NCBI GenBank assembly: GCA_036365455.1
Contig: JAWQUS010000010.1
Coordinates: 22,182,501-22,246,500, forward strand
Length of the DNA: 64,000 nt
Origin: Macrosoma leucophasiata
Lineage: Eukaryota; Arthropoda; Insecta; Lepidoptera; Hedylidae
Direction: 5' to 3'
In this document: piece by piece, positions 10,671-21,095 of the stretch
How positions within the stretch are numbered: position 1 is the stretch's first letter
Layout: every line of letters begins with the position of its first letter
The notes under the pieces: generated by a model
The model's input: the letters and a program-made list of their open reading frames with translations, nothing else
Told to the model about the DNA's origin: nothing
Databases searched by the model: none
Program-made: the position numbers and the translations under genes

Positions 10671-11225
10671 TATATCTTATAACTAACAAAAGTACACAAG
10701 AACGCACAATTCCAAGGATAGAGACTATGTAGAATGTTATTAGAAAAATGCGGTATTGACGAACATATTTTAATATTGGTATTTTAAGAAAGATTTATTC
10801 AAGTTGGCGAAGTCGTTAGGAAATTATTCGTTCGGTGATTTATTTTTTTATTTATATATATTGAGTAGACGTTTTAAAATACTATATTTAATTATTTTTT
10901 TAATACTTTGCGAAATTATAATTTTAAAAAATTAAGGCAACATCCCTAAAGTACGAAATAAATACTGTCCATTTGTCAAAAAGACAAAAGACGGAATAAT
11001 TAGAGGCGTCTCATAAAGCGCGAGTAATCTGAAAAAATCTGCGGCATTTTCCCGCAGCGGTGACTTTTAAATTAATTAGATTCGTCACAAATCAAATAAG
11101 CTGGGACAATGAACTCGTTAATGTTATAAACCGACTTCATTAATTCTATTGAAAAGAACAATGCTTTATTTCATTTGTGTGGATTTGCTGTTGGTAATTT
11201 TTAGACAATACGAATGGTCAAGAGT
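10671..11225. other. No recognisable feature
   Basis: Very AT-rich (around 10,840-10,930 almost only A and T). The plus-strand frame at 11,149-11,346 overlaps the following LINE-derived array and is not a host gene. Confidence 0.45.
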
Positions 11226-11672
11226 TACATTCATGACGAATGTAGAAGAAGCACGGGAGGCGTGTCAGGACCGGGACATCTGGCGCTCAATGCTCTCTGC
11301 GTACCTACCCTATAAGGGAGAATCGGCACTCGGCGTGCATGTATGAAGAGAATGACGAACATAGAAGAAGCACGGGCGGCGTGTCAGGACCGGCACATCT
11401 GGCGCTCCATGCTCTCTGCGTACCTACCCCATAAGGGAGAATCGGCACTCATCGTGCATGTATGAAGAGAATGACGAACATAGAAGAAGCACGGGAGGCG
11501 TGTCAGGACCGGCATATCTGGCGCTCCATGCTCTCTGCGTATCTACCCATAAGGGAGAATCGGCACTCGGCGTGCATGTATGAAGAGACTGACGAACGTA
11601 GAAGAAGCACGGGAGGCGTGTCAGGACCGGGACATCTGGCGCACCACACTCTCTGCGTACCTCTGACTTGAC
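11226..11672 (+). repeat. Tandem array of a LINE C-terminal segment (4 units, 118-119 bp)
   Basis: The word AGAAGAAGCACGGG occurs at 11,244, 11,363, 11,482 and 11,600, giving periods of 119, 119 and 118 bp. Translated, each unit reads like EEAREACQDRDIWRSMLSAY. This is the C-terminal segment of the RTE-like LINE at 43,832-44,502 (DEAREVCQDRDIWRSILSAY). The array ends with ACTTGACGTGAATATAATAC, matching the LINE's own terminus. It is an internal tandem expansion of a 5'-truncated LINE. Confidence 0.85.
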
Positions 11673-12347
11673 GTGAATATAATACATACAAATTGTAATA
11701 CATATATAATTGTATACTATATGTATTACAATGGATCATTTAATTGATCTTAAATTTTCGATCTATTCAGATGGCGCTGATACGCGGCTGCTTGTCCAGC
11801 TAAATTAACAAAAAGCGGTCAATTGCGAGTCGGACTATATCAGTTCTCACCAGCAAAAAAAAAACGTTTTCCAAACGGCAATTATAACTTTGTAATTTAG
11901 AGAATATGCATGAATAACAAAGTTTCCACTACAAATTTAGTTTGAACCATTGTTTGGAGGAGATTTTTATTTCTTTTTTATATTGTTTTAATAATTAATA
12001 ATTTTCTTTGTTACACAATAAGTACTTTGAGAACGAAACGAAGAAAGTTGGGAACCCCTCCAAACAGATTAAATCAGGGGTCCATCGGAAATGAAATTTT
12101 ATTGCGTCCACCATCACCCCTTGTGGTCGATGCAACTGACGCTGACTGTAAGCAGGGGTTCGTGCGTCATTCATTGTTTCAGTAAAGCAATGTTTTATAT
12201 TATTTGATTTTGTATACAAACTGTCTTGGGATGTAGGGGATTCGTTTGTCATTCCGGAACGCTATTTTCTTATTTTCCATAACTGTATTTAGTTATCTTT
12301 ATTTGGTACACGTCAAAACAAGATACAGTACTCAACAATTAATATTG
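11673..12347. other. No recognisable feature
   Basis: AT-rich. An open frame on the minus strand (11,995-12,252) has no recognised domain. Nothing else stands out. Confidence 0.45.
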
Positions 12348-12561
12348 CACATCGAGCCTACGAAAGAGACGATCGGCTCGTTTCGACTTCGTAGAGCGTT
12401 ATCTCTGCGGCACACTGCCTACGTAAAAGCACTTGACAGTCCGGTATTGGTCAAAACAAAACTTGATCAAAATGGTCAACAAACGTCAAATAGGTACGGT
12501 GCGAGAGATAACGCTATACAGACTCGAAATAAGCCGAAGCCTCCTTCCTAAGCTCGATGTG
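12348..12561. mobile_element. MITE with diverged ~60-bp terminal inverted repeats
   Basis: The left end is CACATCGAGCCTACGAAAGA and the right end, inverted, is CACATCGAGCTTAGGAAGGA. The similarity continues inward to GCGTTATCTCT on both arms. No transposase is present and no target duplication is clear. The 101-codon frame at 12,246-12,551 is an artefact of this element. Confidence 0.65.
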
Positions 12562-13504
12562 TGTTGGTGACCCTGCCAGGTCTGTGTGATGGTATGTGGA
12601 CTGTAATTATGTGCTGGTGAGGAGTCCGAAGGCTTGCAAAGATTAAAAGGCTAAGTCTTCGTGTTGAATGCAATTTATTGCAGCGTGTCTTACAAAACGG
12701 TAACAGTATAAAGCGAGTGTCGATCCAATGACAATTGGTGGGGAGGTGCGGGCGCGGCGGCCGCCTCCCACCCGCACGCACTATTATGTATTATACTTAA
12801 CAATGTGTAATATTTATTGTTGAGCACTGTAAGATTGAAATAAGTCTGCCATAAGAGATGTGGTGTTGCTCCTGCTATGACTAAATTTAAATTTTATGAA
12901 AAAGTATATTTCGATGCAATTAATGTGTTTTTGCATTCGCTGAAACAAAGCAATTAGGCTAGTCTTCCTTAGTTCTTCAATGGCTTCATTGTTTGTATTC
13001 GGTGAAACCATTGAACAAAGCAGTTGGACTACATTTACTTGGGGACCTCTTCAAAAGCTTACGGACAGCATTCACCGCCGATTCAGGTCTTGTAAAACGT
13101 GTGGTTCCTTGTTTGTCTTTCACTTTAAGAGTTAAAAATAGAGTAGAGTCGCAGGGTGCGAGGTAATGTCCAATGGGCTTGATCCTAGCTAAAATAAAAA
13201 ATACAAAATATAAATGTACCTAAATACATTTCATGCAAGAAAACTAATAAAAAGCTACATCTCCGTTCTTCGCCGTAGGCGAAAGATTCAAAAGTAAATA
13301 TTAACAATTACACAGCAAAGGGCATTTTTGCAGCCCTGCAAACAGCGAGCCGGTCGTCCGGACATCCGGTGCCGGGCGGAGCCGTCACGATTAATCTTCG
13401 GCCATCTTCCGCCCCGAGAGCGGTGAGCACTCCGCTTGCGTCTGGTTAGATGTGGTTAAAAGTTGAAATTACAATGCGATTTTCTATCTTTTTAACCAGC
13501 TTTT
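12562..13504. other. Intergenic stretch with a GC-rich islet
   Basis: Mostly AT-rich. 13,325-13,440 is GC-rich and unlike its surroundings (CGAGCCGGTCGTCCGGACAT..., GGGCGGAGCCGTCACGAT). Just left of it, TTCTTCGCCGTAGGCGAA (13,266-13,283) folds as a short hairpin. This could be an exon or UTR remnant, but I see no diagnostic motif. Confidence 0.4.
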
Positions 13505-13591
13505 TTATATAATGATGGTGGCAAAGTCATGCAGTTCACATTGATGTTAACTGTAGCCTACATACACCTACACCAAGACCAGATGTCAAAA

Positions 13592-14230
13592 TGAATCAGA
13601 ATCAGAATCAGAATCTCATTTATTCATTTAGGGTGACAGGCACCTCTTATGACACGTTAAAAACAAACAAAATAAATTAAAGTGAATAACAATTGAAATA
13701 CATGTCAAACAAGATTAAAAATATATGTAAAGTCAAGAATATCACTAAGACAAAACTAAATGTAATAAACTAATGTAAAAAGTATATTAGTAGAATGTCT
13801 CATTTCCCCTTTACAAACTGATAACAAAGAATAATAAGAAAAGAAAAAGAGTCATTCTTTGTCATTCACCGGCAAAGTTCCAAAGGCCAATATGATCTGA
13901 GAAAAACTTGCAGGAAAAAACTCAGTCGGCTCTTTTAAAAATATCTCTTAGGCATATTTTTACAATAAACCATAATTTAAACAAACTTAAAGTTAACAAT
14001 ATAATATCAACATTACACTTTGATTATTACATTTAACACCCTTGTGGAGCTATATGAGCATTTAGCCAAACATTTATATCCCTGAGATAGTCCTCGAGTT
14101 TATAGTAAGTCTTTTTCATAATTTTGAATTTACTATCGGTGAGTTCAGCAATCCCGGATGGGATCTTGTTATAAAATTCTACACTATATTTTAGGAAAGA
14201 TGTATTAGTTTTCGCCAGTCGAAAACTTGC
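13592..14230 (-). mobile_element. 5'-truncated LINE 3' end
   Basis: On the minus strand it runs from a short coding tail (stop at 14,033) through a 3' UTR to AATAAATGAG and a (GATTCT)n tail at 13,592-13,612. The UTR block GCCGACTGAGTTTTTTCCTG ... CTTTGGAACTTTGCC also appears at about 16,530-16,600 and 16,870-16,935. It interrupts an A repeat. Confidence 0.8.
14033..14227 (-). pseudogene. LINE reverse transcriptase C-terminal remnant
   Basis: The minus-strand frame reads RLAKTNTSFLKYSVEFYNKI, then PSGIAELTDSKFKIMKKTYY, then KLEDYLRDINVWLNAHIAPQ GC and a stop. The order SF...Y..FYNKIP...F....K.YL is the pattern I know from the extreme C-terminus of lepidopteran LINE polyproteins, after the reverse transcriptase domain. 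No catalytic residues remain. It is a dead 5'-truncated copy; the clade cannot be set from so short a tail. Confidence 0.7.
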
Positions 14231-14345
14231 ACATGCGTTGCCACCCCTGAGACCTTAGTTGATGTGTCTCTGTAATAAGTTATTACGGGGCCGTACATTA
14301 CCATCTAACCGGAACACGATAGTGCTGAATACTACCATTCTAGAA

Positions 14346-15549
14346 TTAAGATTTTACTTTAGGCTAGATTTAGTATTTTATGTGACTGGACTTAATTTGA
14401 TTGGTAATAGTTGCAGCCAAAATGTATAAATATAGTAATAATTCGCAGTTGCCTTGGTCGTCAGTCAAACGAACAATGGCGGTCCAACCATTCCAAAAGG
14501 GTGGTAGTAAATGTCATAATAAGGCATGGGCAGCAGCGTCCTGCGATATAACTACTGAAAAAAAAACAAAACAGTCTAAACCGCTTGATTAATGGAGATC
14601 ATTAATCGAGTTTCTCAAATCGATTTGCAATAAGAGCTTTAACTATGGATCATTATTCTAATAAAGATTGAAATATTTACTTACACTAAAAATAAAAAGC
14701 AGAATCATTATCATTATTTTCACCATTAGATAATAAATCTATGATTTTCACAGACAAATATTAATACAAAGTTTCAGATCAGACGTTAACGACTCCAGGA
14801 ACAGATCATGTTTGCGACTTGGTTCCCAGCCAAAGTCGAGACCTAGACTTCCTTTCGAACACCATCGAATTATTGATTGCTGCAAAATGTATGAACAGAA
14901 GAAAACAAATATTCGTTGAACTTCTCCTGGCTCAAGTCCAATAATGTTCCATGACTCGTATTTAATTGAGGAAGAATTCATCATAAACGCAATGTATTTA
15001 CGAGATATATCAATAAATCTCTGAAGATATTCGTTAAGTCCCAAAGTTTTCAGATAGGATTGAATACAAACATGGGAAAATTTGAGAAGTCGCGTACTTG
15101 AGAATTTAAAAAGTTAGCAGTTCGTTCTCGAGTTTTGATGAGACTGAGTCGATACAGAACGTTGGAAGGTCTTGCTTGTAATAATTGCATGAAATACATT
15201 TTCATAACGAATACATTTTGTGTAATATATTAAAAAGTTTTTTAAGGCTTCTGTATCTTTGAATATGACCGTCTATGGTATGAATTCTCTACTCCCGTTA
15301 GATTAAAAAGCATAACTTGCAAATCATGGAAATAAGTAGTCAGTATTTGGCTATTACATGAACTATTTTCTGTATTTATTTTGATGGGACCTGTAGTTTC
15401 GGAAATAAAGAGGGGAGAACGGTAAACTTTCGTCTATATTCTTGAATAACGACAAAACTTTTTATATTTAAATTATTAAAACTATTTGAGATTCTGAGAA
15501 TAAAATCTATCTCACAATTAAAACATTTCATTAATCGTATCTATTAAGT
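14346..15549. other. No recognisable feature
   Basis: AT-rich. Open frames at 14,401-14,592 (+) and 14,748-15,044 (-, 98 codons) show no motif that I recognise. No repeat boundaries were seen. Confidence 0.4.
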
Positions 15550-16340
15550 TGTAGCTTGTCCCATCTGAAAATGAAAATCGTATTAAAACATCAGTGAAAA
15601 CTTTTCGCAATTCAAACATTTGCCGACTGAGAGACGTTCGCGAATTTACGCCGTGGAAAGTAATCTTGGCACTGTTTGTTTGTCAGGTGCGAATATACAC
15701 TGAACTGGGAAACGTGTGCTTAAATAAAAGAGTTTATAAATGCTTGCGTCTTCACTTTGTGTGAGAATACGTAAACTAGTTCAGCCTACCTGTTAGCAAA
15801 AGGATGTATTTGTTCTGTTTGTGTACTACGATTTTAATTTAGGTACAACTAGGTAAACTTGGAAAAAAAGAGGACAAAATTTGATTTTGTTCAAATAGAG
15901 AAAACCTAAACTAAATTACTAATTTGTTACATTCATTTTTGTTTAGATTGTGATGGAGCTTAAAAAGAATTGAGACAAAGTATTAGCGATTGTTTAACAT
16001 TGAGGTGCGTCCGCTAATGAAATGAAATATATTAAAATCAACAAATATATAAGATATAAAGGTATTATAACCTAACGTGAAATGAATTAAAAAAATCATC
16101 ATATTAAGGTATAGCTCGTGGCAATCCGAAATTAAATTCATATTAAAACATTACTCTCAGTGAAAACATTTCGCAATTCAAACATTTGCCGACTGAGAGA
16201 CTGTGAAACACGTTCGCGAAATTCCGCCGTGGAAAGTAATCTTGGCACTGTTTGTTTGACAGGTGCGAATATACACTGAACTGGGAAATGTGTTAAATAA
16301 ACGAATATTTTATAAATGCTTGCGTCTACACTTTACAGGA
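15550..16340 (+). repeat. Diverged direct duplication, about 220 bp, copies ~565 bp apart
   Basis: 15,550-15,775 and 16,105-16,340 share TTCGCAATTCAAACATTTGC, GCCGTGGAAAGTAATCTTGG, CAGGTGCGAATATACACTGA and TTATAAATGCTTGCGTC in the same order. Small indels separate them (for example TGTGAAACA only in the second). The 330 bp between the copies is AT-rich and unassigned. Confidence 0.8.
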
Positions 16341-16404
16341 GTTACGTTGCCAGGCAAATTATACGTAGGTTTAATTGTTTTATTTGAGGTATTGCAGCCT
16401 GAAA

Positions 16405-16522
16405 GACGATCCGGTTAGTCCAGCGGTGTGAGATGACCGTTTGATTCGAATGGGTTCGATCCCCTCACCGGGACAAATATTTGTATGGCCTACAGATATT
16501 TGCTTCGGGTCTGGATGTTTGT
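16405..16522 (+). mobile_element. SINE B, 3'-truncated
   Basis: Carries the head GACGATCCGGTTAGTCCAGC and ACAAATATTTGTATGGCC, then loses homology after GGTCTGGATGTTTGT, where a LINE-like segment begins. The segment between the A and B boxes is a few bases shorter than in other copies. Confidence 0.8.
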
Positions 16523-16940
16523 CATTCACTTAGCAGAGTTCCAAGTGCAGGCACTACTGAGAAGAACTCCGCTACTGAACAAACTCTGAGTGTTGCTCTT
16601 GTGTTCTCTTATCTGTGCCGGTACTGTGCTGGAACCGTGACTGATACGTGTGAATTAGCCTGTATTTAAAAAAAAATAGTCCACAAGCACACTTTTGCAT
16701 TGTCGATTTAATTGATGACTATAAGCTACCTAGAGAGAATGACTTATAATAATAATCCAATAGGTATTAATAAATACCAATTTAATAATAATATTTAACC
16801 GATACGTGAATCATCAAATTTTTCAATTCCTTCATAGAAGAAAATGAAAAATATGTTAGTCATAATCATAGTCATTCACTTCGCAGAGTTCCAAGTGCAG
16901 GTACTACTGAGAAGAACTCCGCTACCCAACAAACTCAGCA
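16523..16940 (-). repeat. Two short LINE 3'-UTR-like fragments
   Basis: 16,523-16,600 and 16,865-16,935 share GTCATTCACTT.GCAGAGTT, CCAAGTGCAGG and ACTACTGAGAAGAACTCCGC. Inverted, they match the UTR block of the LINE fragment at 13,860-13,925. The ~260 bp between them is AT-rich and unassigned. Confidence 0.6.
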
Positions 16941-17640
16941 TGTTTCTCAAAACCTTAGATTTAATAGAAATATTATTAAATAGAATAAATAAAAATGTCG
17001 ATGGCATATAAATACTTGCATATAAACACATTCGCAAATACCCATCAACAGCTTAATATCGTGATAAGAAATAACACCCGCAAACCACAACAGACCAGTC
17101 CCCACAATCAGCACCCGTTCACGAGTATGACGCATGACGCAGCCATTGCTCTCCTCGACAATTTTGAAGGGAAGTGAGCAACCCGTCACACGACGCCGCC
17201 GAAGGCAAATACATTAAAGTGAGCATGACTGTTATGATGACTGATATTATAACTAAAGGTTATGTTTTTTATGTCCTGAAAGTGGAAAAATATAAACATC
17301 TAACTGTCTTAAAACCTAGCCTTAATCCAGGGCAAATGTGCGGATAAGAAACCCGATAAATAATAAAGTTGAGCACAGTGGAGCGTACGTGGGCGTACGT
17401 GTAGTACGCATGAGTTATGTCTCGGTCGCGTGTTGTGATGCCAGTTTCTCATTATTGTATATAAATAAGCCTCGGGCGGTGCGTTGTATCATTGAGATAT
17501 TGCGTATAGGTCTAAAGGTAGGACTGTACTACTAGAGATTCAGATAAGTCGGATTCGTCGGGAAATACAATATACGAGTACATATCTATAATCAGAGATG
17601 ATTGTTGGTTTTTTCTTTGATTGCATTCTGGTATATTTTA
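16941..17640. other. No recognisable feature
   Basis: Open frames at 16,947-17,189 (-), 16,995-17,177 (+) and 17,338-17,535 (+) have no recognised family. No repeat ends were identified. Confidence 0.4.
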
Positions 17641-17689
17641 TTTAGACTGTGGTGTTAAAATTGTTGTATAAAATTAACCACAGTCTAAA
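17641..17689. other. Short hairpin
   Basis: TTTAGACTGTGGT (17,641-17,653) pairs perfectly with ACCACAGTCTAAA (17,677-17,689), with a loop of ~23 nt that can pair further (TTAA/TTAA). It could be a small foldback element or a structured RNA; nothing else supports either. Confidence 0.5.
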
Positions 17690-17734
17690 GAACGTGTTAA
17701 TTAATCACATATTCCTTATCTATATCTATCTATA

Positions 17735-17995
17735 TGTTTAAATAAAAATCAATTGCTGTTCGTTAGTTTCGTTAAAACTCGAGAACGGCTGGACCAATTT
17801 GGCTAATTTTGGTTTTGAATAATTTTTGGAAGTCCAGGGAAGGTTTAAAATGTGAGAAAATATGAAGAAATTGCAGGGAAATGGTAAAAACAACAATTTC
17901 ATTTTCCCATACAAATAGTCCGTATCTATCAAACCTTTGATACACCGATTATTTCATTCTCAGGCAATACGAAGTTTGCCAAGTCAGCTAGTGCT
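17735..17995 (+). repeat. F-family interspersed repeat
   Basis: Runs from AAAATCAATTGCTGTTCGTT to CAATACGAAGTTTGCCAAGT and ends CAGCTAGT. This is the clearest plus-oriented copy; the inverted copy at 31,005 starts ACTAGCTGACTACAAACTTC. Confidence 0.8.
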
Positions 17996-18307
17996 GTAAT
18001 AAAATACCTACCGTGATGCGTTTTATATTAAACGTGTAGGTACGCAAAGTACGCATATAAAAAGCCTGGCCTAGGCACTGCATTGCGTGACTTGATATAT
18101 TTACACGTGTTGATGTTGGAGAACAATAAATCCTCACGCATCTCGAAACAAATAGGTATATGTAGTTTACTTGGTACGGCAAAGATTGTAATCTATCTCT
18201 CTTTACATATAGGTAATGAAGCTAAAGAGGGTCGAAAGTCTGTACATAGAAGACGTTCGAAATTATTTTTTTAGGGATACTTAAAATAAATTGATAACAG
18301 AACATGT

Positions 18308-18572
18308 ATAACAGATTGTTTTTATATTATTTCGCATTAACACATGCTTGTGAAATTGATGAATGATATGCCTAACTGGCATAGTTGGTAATAGATGGCG
18401 CTACTGCTACCATAAAGCAATGCAATAGATGTGAAGGAAAGATTTGACAAATCGGGCAGGGCTTCAGTAGCTCAATTGGAAGAGCGGCTGGACTAGATTC
18501 CCAGTAGGTCGCGAGTTCGAGTCTCGCCTGAAGTCAAATTTTTCTTTCCATTTTTCTTTAAAAATAAAATGT
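18308..18572 (+). mobile_element. tRNA-bearing retroposon (family T), copy 1
   Basis: It is flanked by the 14-bp target duplication ATAACAGAACATGT (18,294-18,307 and 18,573-18,586). In order it has a 5' head TTTATATTATTTCGCATTAA CACATGCTTGTGAAAT, a body GATGGCGCTACTGCTACCAT...AAATCGGGCAGG, a tRNA-like domain (18,461-18,535), and a tail TTTTTCTTTCCATTTTTCTT ending A-rich. The tRNA-like part has a 7-bp acceptor stem (one G-T), a D stem GCTC/GAGC and a T arm GCGAG-TTCGAGT-CTCGC. The long target duplication indicates retroposition. Confidence 0.85.
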
Positions 18573-18586
18573 ATAACAGAACATGT

Positions 18587-19315
18587 TCCAACAGTTTTAT
18601 TGAGGGATCTGAAGAGGCTGGGTCCGACTGGCAAGCGCCACTTAGCCTACATGGCCAGTCAGACACTGGAAGGAGATAAATTATGGTAGCATTCTGTTGT
18701 TGTATTCACACAGAGAAAGTCACTGTCTGATATCTGCTATGTTTATGCACCAGTATGCACTATATCATTGCGGAGCGGCGTAAAAAGTGCATACAGACAC
18801 GCGACTCCAGCATTATTCACACCAGTCCTCGAGTTATTTTTTAAAATCATCATAAGCAACGTTTGCGTTTTCATTCCTACATACCACAGTACACTCCTTA
18901 ACTGAAACGTCACCGCTATAACTTGAGGTTTCCCGCGCGGAGTCCGGAGGCGCGCAGGCGACAATATTTACGATATTTCCAAGTCTTGTATTGCTATTGT
19001 GTGTGATAAAAGAGACATCAAGTTGCGAAATAAGTCAAACCGGATACATTTTATTTTCCTTATATTTCGTATACGTGAGAGATGAATGGGCTTTACATAA
19101 CGGGTTCCTCGTCTTCAAGATATTGTCGTCGGCAGGATCGAAAAGTTTTCAATTTTAAATTGTATGTTGAATAGTAGAAATTTTATATGAAAACCAGCTG
19201 TCTTCGAGAAGTAGAAGTGGTGTGAATAATTCACTAAAGCTACCACAGTAGCCTTTTTAGTGCTTATATTAGGACCACAAGAGTGGTTGGGATTATAAAT
19301 TTCTCAAATTATGTT
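18587..19315. other. No recognisable feature
   Basis: Mixed composition. A GC-rich patch at about 18,925-18,960 lies in the minus frame 18,743-18,964, which has no recognised domain. No repeats were identified. Confidence 0.4.
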
Positions 19316-19520
19316 GACGACCCGGTTAGTCCAACGGTGTGAGATGACCGTTTGATTCGAAGGGTCGCGGGTTCGACCCCCGCACCGGGACAAATATTTG
19401 TATTGCCTACAGATATTTGTTTCGGGTCTGGGTGTTAGTGTATGTGTTGTATGTGTACAACGGCACCCACGACACAGATTTATGCCTACTGTGGGGCTGT
19501 GAGTGTAAGCGTATATTATA
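19316..19520 (+). mobile_element. SINE B, full length
   Basis: The tRNA-like head GACGACCCGGTTAGTCCAAC ... GGTCGCGGGTTCGACCCCCG is followed by GGACAAATATTTGTATTGCC, GGTCTGGGTGTTAGTG, the GGCACCCACGACACAG block and the TACTGTGGGGCTGTGAGTG end. It is one of two copies in the same orientation ~390 bp apart. Confidence 0.9.
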
Positions 19521-19707
19521 AAAAAAAATAGTATTAATATATATATATTTTTAAATAAATAAATGATTTTTGTTGCATATGCTTTGAATAACTTTCCGGG
19601 GGACAATTTTCGCAACGGATACTTGCCACCTAGCTAGAGAGCGTGATCATTATTCTATTTTAGTCAATATTGTAACCCTATTTAATCTTCACACCCATAC
19701 CTGTTGT
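19521..19707. other. Spacer between two SINE B copies
   Basis: AT-rich with a TA-dinucleotide patch. No feature is recognised. Confidence 0.4.
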
Positions 19708-19920
19708 GTTCGACGACCCGGTTAGTCCAGCGGTGCGAAACCACCGTTTGATTCGAAGGGTCGCGGGTTCGATCCCCGCACCGGAACAAATATTTGTATG
19801 GCCTACAGATATTTGTTTCGGGTCTGGGTGTTTGTGTATGTGTTGTATGTGTACAACGGCACCCACGACACAGGTTTATACCTACTGTGGGGCTGTGAGT
19901 GTAAGCGTATTTTATTTATT
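19708..19920 (+). mobile_element. SINE B, full length
   Basis: Starts TCGACGACCCGGTTAGTCCA and ends at TGTGAGTGTAAGCGTATTTT. It is nearly identical to the copy at 19,316. The open frames crossing it on both strands (19,678-19,866, 19,706-19,957) recur in other SINE B copies and are not genes. Confidence 0.9.
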
Positions 19921-20182
19921 TTATTTTTTTATGTTTGTCCGCCGTTCCTTCAGGTGACAACTGGAATTTTTTCTCATTAGTTATGCCAAATAAGTAGTCC
20001 TATTTTGTCCCCTTCAATTTTGTGCTCGAGGAAACAACTGGAAATATTTCCTGAAAATGTTTCGCAGTTGTGACCCTTTGGGTAGTTCTAAATGAGAAGA
20101 ATTCCTTTTTACTACCTAATTATGAAATAAAATTAGGTTTATTGGTTGAGCTCAAAAGAAGCCTTTGTTTTTTACTGAAATA
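19921..20182. other. No recognisable feature
   Basis: T-rich then mixed sequence without a gene or repeat that I can identify. Confidence 0.4.
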
Positions 20183-20400
20183 AGAAAGAAAGAAAGAAAG
20201 AAATAGTTTATTCTTTGATACATCACTAGTAGGTACCTAAATAAATAATAATAAAAAAATAATGACAACAGAGAAGACAACTTAACACAACGGTATGATG
20301 CATGTGTGAGACCAAAAAAATGGTACCCATCTCAGCTGATTGCTGTAGTTAGCGCTACAGCGATGGTGTTCTGATGGGACCGTAGGTGACTGAAGTACGG
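20183..20400 (-). mobile_element. LINE 3'-UTR fragment with (CTTT)n tail
   Basis: Read on the minus strand it ends in GTATCAAAGAATAAACTATT followed by CTTT repeats, the usual poly-A-signal-plus-simple-repeat end of a lepidopteran LINE. A 7-bp stem (GCTGTAG/CTACAGC) sits upstream in the UTR. There is no coding sequence. Confidence 0.55.
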
Positions 20401-21095
20401 TTATATTTTTTATGCTCTCATTTGAAAAGCGAAGTAAAGCACCAGCAATGAAATGTGGGAGTCAAATTCAAACATTACAACGTATTTTAAAAATCCAACA
20501 CCTCATCGGCAAAAGTTTCAGCAATATTGATATAAAATTCACAAACTGCCACAAATACACTTGCAAGTCGGAAGATAACTGAAGGCAGGCAGCGTGGCTA
20601 GTGAAATAAATTCCATGCAGGCTACGTGACCGCAGAGCCGTAAAACTTCTGCTACGTGTTTGGCACTACGGTCTGTCATGTCTAGGGCTGACGCTTTTAA
20701 GGTATACACAGAAAACTTTAGTGGTTGCTTTTTCGCCGTAGAATGATTTTGTCTTGGTTCGATAAATAATCGATCTATGATATAATTTTTTTATATGTTG
20801 TATAATGCCACGTGACCTTATTTTGCTACGAACATTTATGAATATTCATGCTTTTTTACTTGATTGGCAGCATATTTTTTGTTTGGCAGCATACATTGGT
20901 ATGTGTGCACTAGTTCAAGTAGTTCGTTTAGTTCGTTAGTTAATTACTATAATTGGTCACGCTTCTGAAGTAATGATATTTTTTAATTATTTGAAAACAA
21001 TCTTGAGATTTAATTTTTTTTTTATAAGCAGGCATTATGTACCTACTATTTTTTCTATTTTATCCACGTTTTATGAAAGTTTATACCTACTTAGG
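20401..21095. other. No recognisable feature
   Basis: AT-rich sequence with no element boundaries and no plausible gene. The start of a plus-strand frame (20,973) belongs to a chance frame running into the next element. Confidence 0.4.

Larger units (their letters stand above)
13505..14345 (-). repeat. A-family repeat, old subfamily, interrupted by a LINE fragment
   Basis: The left part (13,505-13,591: ATGGTGGCAAAGTCATGCAG to AGATGTCAAAATG) and right part (about 14,231-14,345: ACATGCGTTGCCACCCCTGA to GCTGAATACTACCATT) form one copy around a ~640-bp LINE insertion. Confidence 0.8.

Noticed and set aside
11149..11739. Host gene with repeated WRSMLSAY motif
   Set aside because: The motif is the C-terminal end of the RTE-like LINE, tandemly expanded.
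12246..12551. 101-codon frame
   Set aside because: Lies largely within a MITE with diverged terminal repeats.
17738..17932. Conserved ~64-residue protein recurring at 5,826, 17,738 and 31,049
   Set aside because: The frame is carried by three copies of the F repeat. It lacks motifs, is broken or shifted in the oldest copy, and has no consistent start context.
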